Shown here: piece by piece, positions 5,070 to 5,555 of the stretch
How positions within the stretch are numbered: position 1 is the stretch's first letter
Layout: every line of letters starts with the position of its first letter
NCBI GenBank assembly: GCA_934511545.1
Contig: CAKSWM010000107.1
Span: forward strand, 1 to 5,555
Direction: 5' to 3'
Source of the DNA: an uncultured Oscillospiraceae bacterium
Lineage (GTDB): Bacteria > Bacillota > Clostridia > Oscillospirales > Oscillospiraceae
Length of the DNA: 5,555 bases
Program-made: the position numbers and the translations under genes
The notes under the pieces: model-generated
The model's database searches: none
What the model was told of the DNA's origin: nothing
What the model saw: the letters and a program-made list of their open reading frames with translations, nothing else

Positions 5070-5555
5070 ATGAGAACTTTTCAGAAATCATCCAAGCTTT
5101 TTAATGTTGCCTATGACGTTCGCGGCCCCGCTCTTGACGAGGCCTCCCGTATGGAGGCCGAGGGCGCGCGTATACTCAAGCTCAATATAGGAAATCCTGC
5201 TCCGTTCGGCTTCTCGGCGCCTGAAGAAGTGCTCAGAAAGGTCGAGGGATCCGTGCCCACAACGCAGGGCTACTCCGATTCAAAGGGCCTGCTCGAGGCG
5301 CGCGAAGCGATCGCGGCATACCATCGCGGCAAAGGTATCGAAGGCGTGACCGCAAATGATGTATACACCGGAAACGGCGTTTCGGAGCTCATCCAGATGT
5401 GCATGCAGGGCCTGCTCGACAACGGCGACGAAATACTGATGCCTGCACCGGACTACCCGCTCTGGACCGCCGCGGCAACTCTCTCCGGCGGTACCGTCAG
5501 GCATTATATATGCGACGAGAAAAGCGGCTGGATGCCGGATATCGCCGATATCCGC
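5070..5555 (+). CDS. alaA: AlaA-type class I/II aminotransferase, 5' part (runs off window end)
   Basis: This is the first 162 codons of a PLP aminotransferase of about 400 residues. The start follows AAAGGAGG (5055-5062) by seven bases. The N-terminus is strikingly like E. coli AlaA (YfbQ), the glutamate-pyruvate transaminase: SSKLFNVAYDVRGP (7-20), LKLNIGNPAPFGF (36-48), TTQGYSDSKG (64-73), GNGVSEL (101-107, cofactor phosphate-loop region) and PAPDYPLWTAA (125-135). The PLP lysine and C-terminal domain lie past the window. By family it should transfer an amino group from glutamate to pyruvate, giving alanine, though related enzymes accept branched-chain or other keto acids. Transcribed divergently from the folate operon behind a T-box, whose alanine reading would make this an amino-acid-starvation-controlled alanine synthesis gene (inference). 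The gene symbol reflects resemblance only. Confidence 0.88.
   Translation, partial: MRTFQKSSKLFNVAYDVRGPALDEASRMEAEGARILKLNIGNPAPFGFSAPEEVLRKVEGSVPTTQGYSDSKGLLEAREAIAAYHRGKGIEGVTANDVYTGNGVSELIQMCMQGLLDNGDEILMPAPDYPLWTAAATLSGGTVRHYICDEKSGWMPDIADIR

Overview
The window looks like chromosomal DNA from a moderately GC-rich Gram-positive anaerobe of the Clostridia (inference). A T-box leader, strong AGGAGG-type ribosome binding sites and a fhs-fchA-folD gene order like that of acetogenic and related Clostridia all point this way. No transposase, integrase or phage gene is visible. The exact genus cannot be read from the sequence.

Layout. Positions 1-355 are non-coding for protein and carry tRNA-related DNA on the minus strand: the 5' part of an apparently sound tRNA-Ser(CGA), cut by the window edge (1-58), and 160 bases further upstream on that strand a truncated second copy of the same tRNA that stops just past the anticodon loop (219-259). 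A near-consensus promoter (280-308) faces the truncated copy. A strong hairpin (321-352) closes the neighbouring operon. Positions 356-4542 are a tight four-gene minus-strand operon, metF-fhs-fchA-folD, with gaps of 12 and 18 bases and one 1-base UGAUG overlap. Positions 4543-4769 are a divergent intergenic region holding a promoter for each direction and a symmetric repeat array. Positions 4769-5054 are a T-box riboswitch with mutually exclusive antiterminator and terminator. From 5070 to the window end runs the N-terminal 162 codons of an AlaA-type aminotransferase.

How the genes work together. The operon encodes a full tetrahydrofolate one-carbon branch. Fhs ligates formate to THF, FchA provides the cyclohydrolase step to methenyl-THF, FolD reduces this to methylene-THF, and MetF reduces that to 5-methyl-THF. 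This is the methyl branch of the Wood-Ljungdahl pathway, but the same enzymes also serve purine, methionine and serine/glycine metabolism, and nothing here proves acetogenesis. The FolD has Ala and Phe where bifunctional FolD has its cyclohydrolase Lys and Gln, which explains why a separate cyclohydrolase sits directly in front of it. The divergent aminotransferase is probably an alanine-forming enzyme controlled by uncharged tRNA-Ala through the T-box.

The points most worth a second look are the FolD/FchA division of labour, the tRNA-Ser 5'-half duplication whose promoter serves the broken copy, the T-box on an aminotransferase gene, and the repeat array between the two transcription units.
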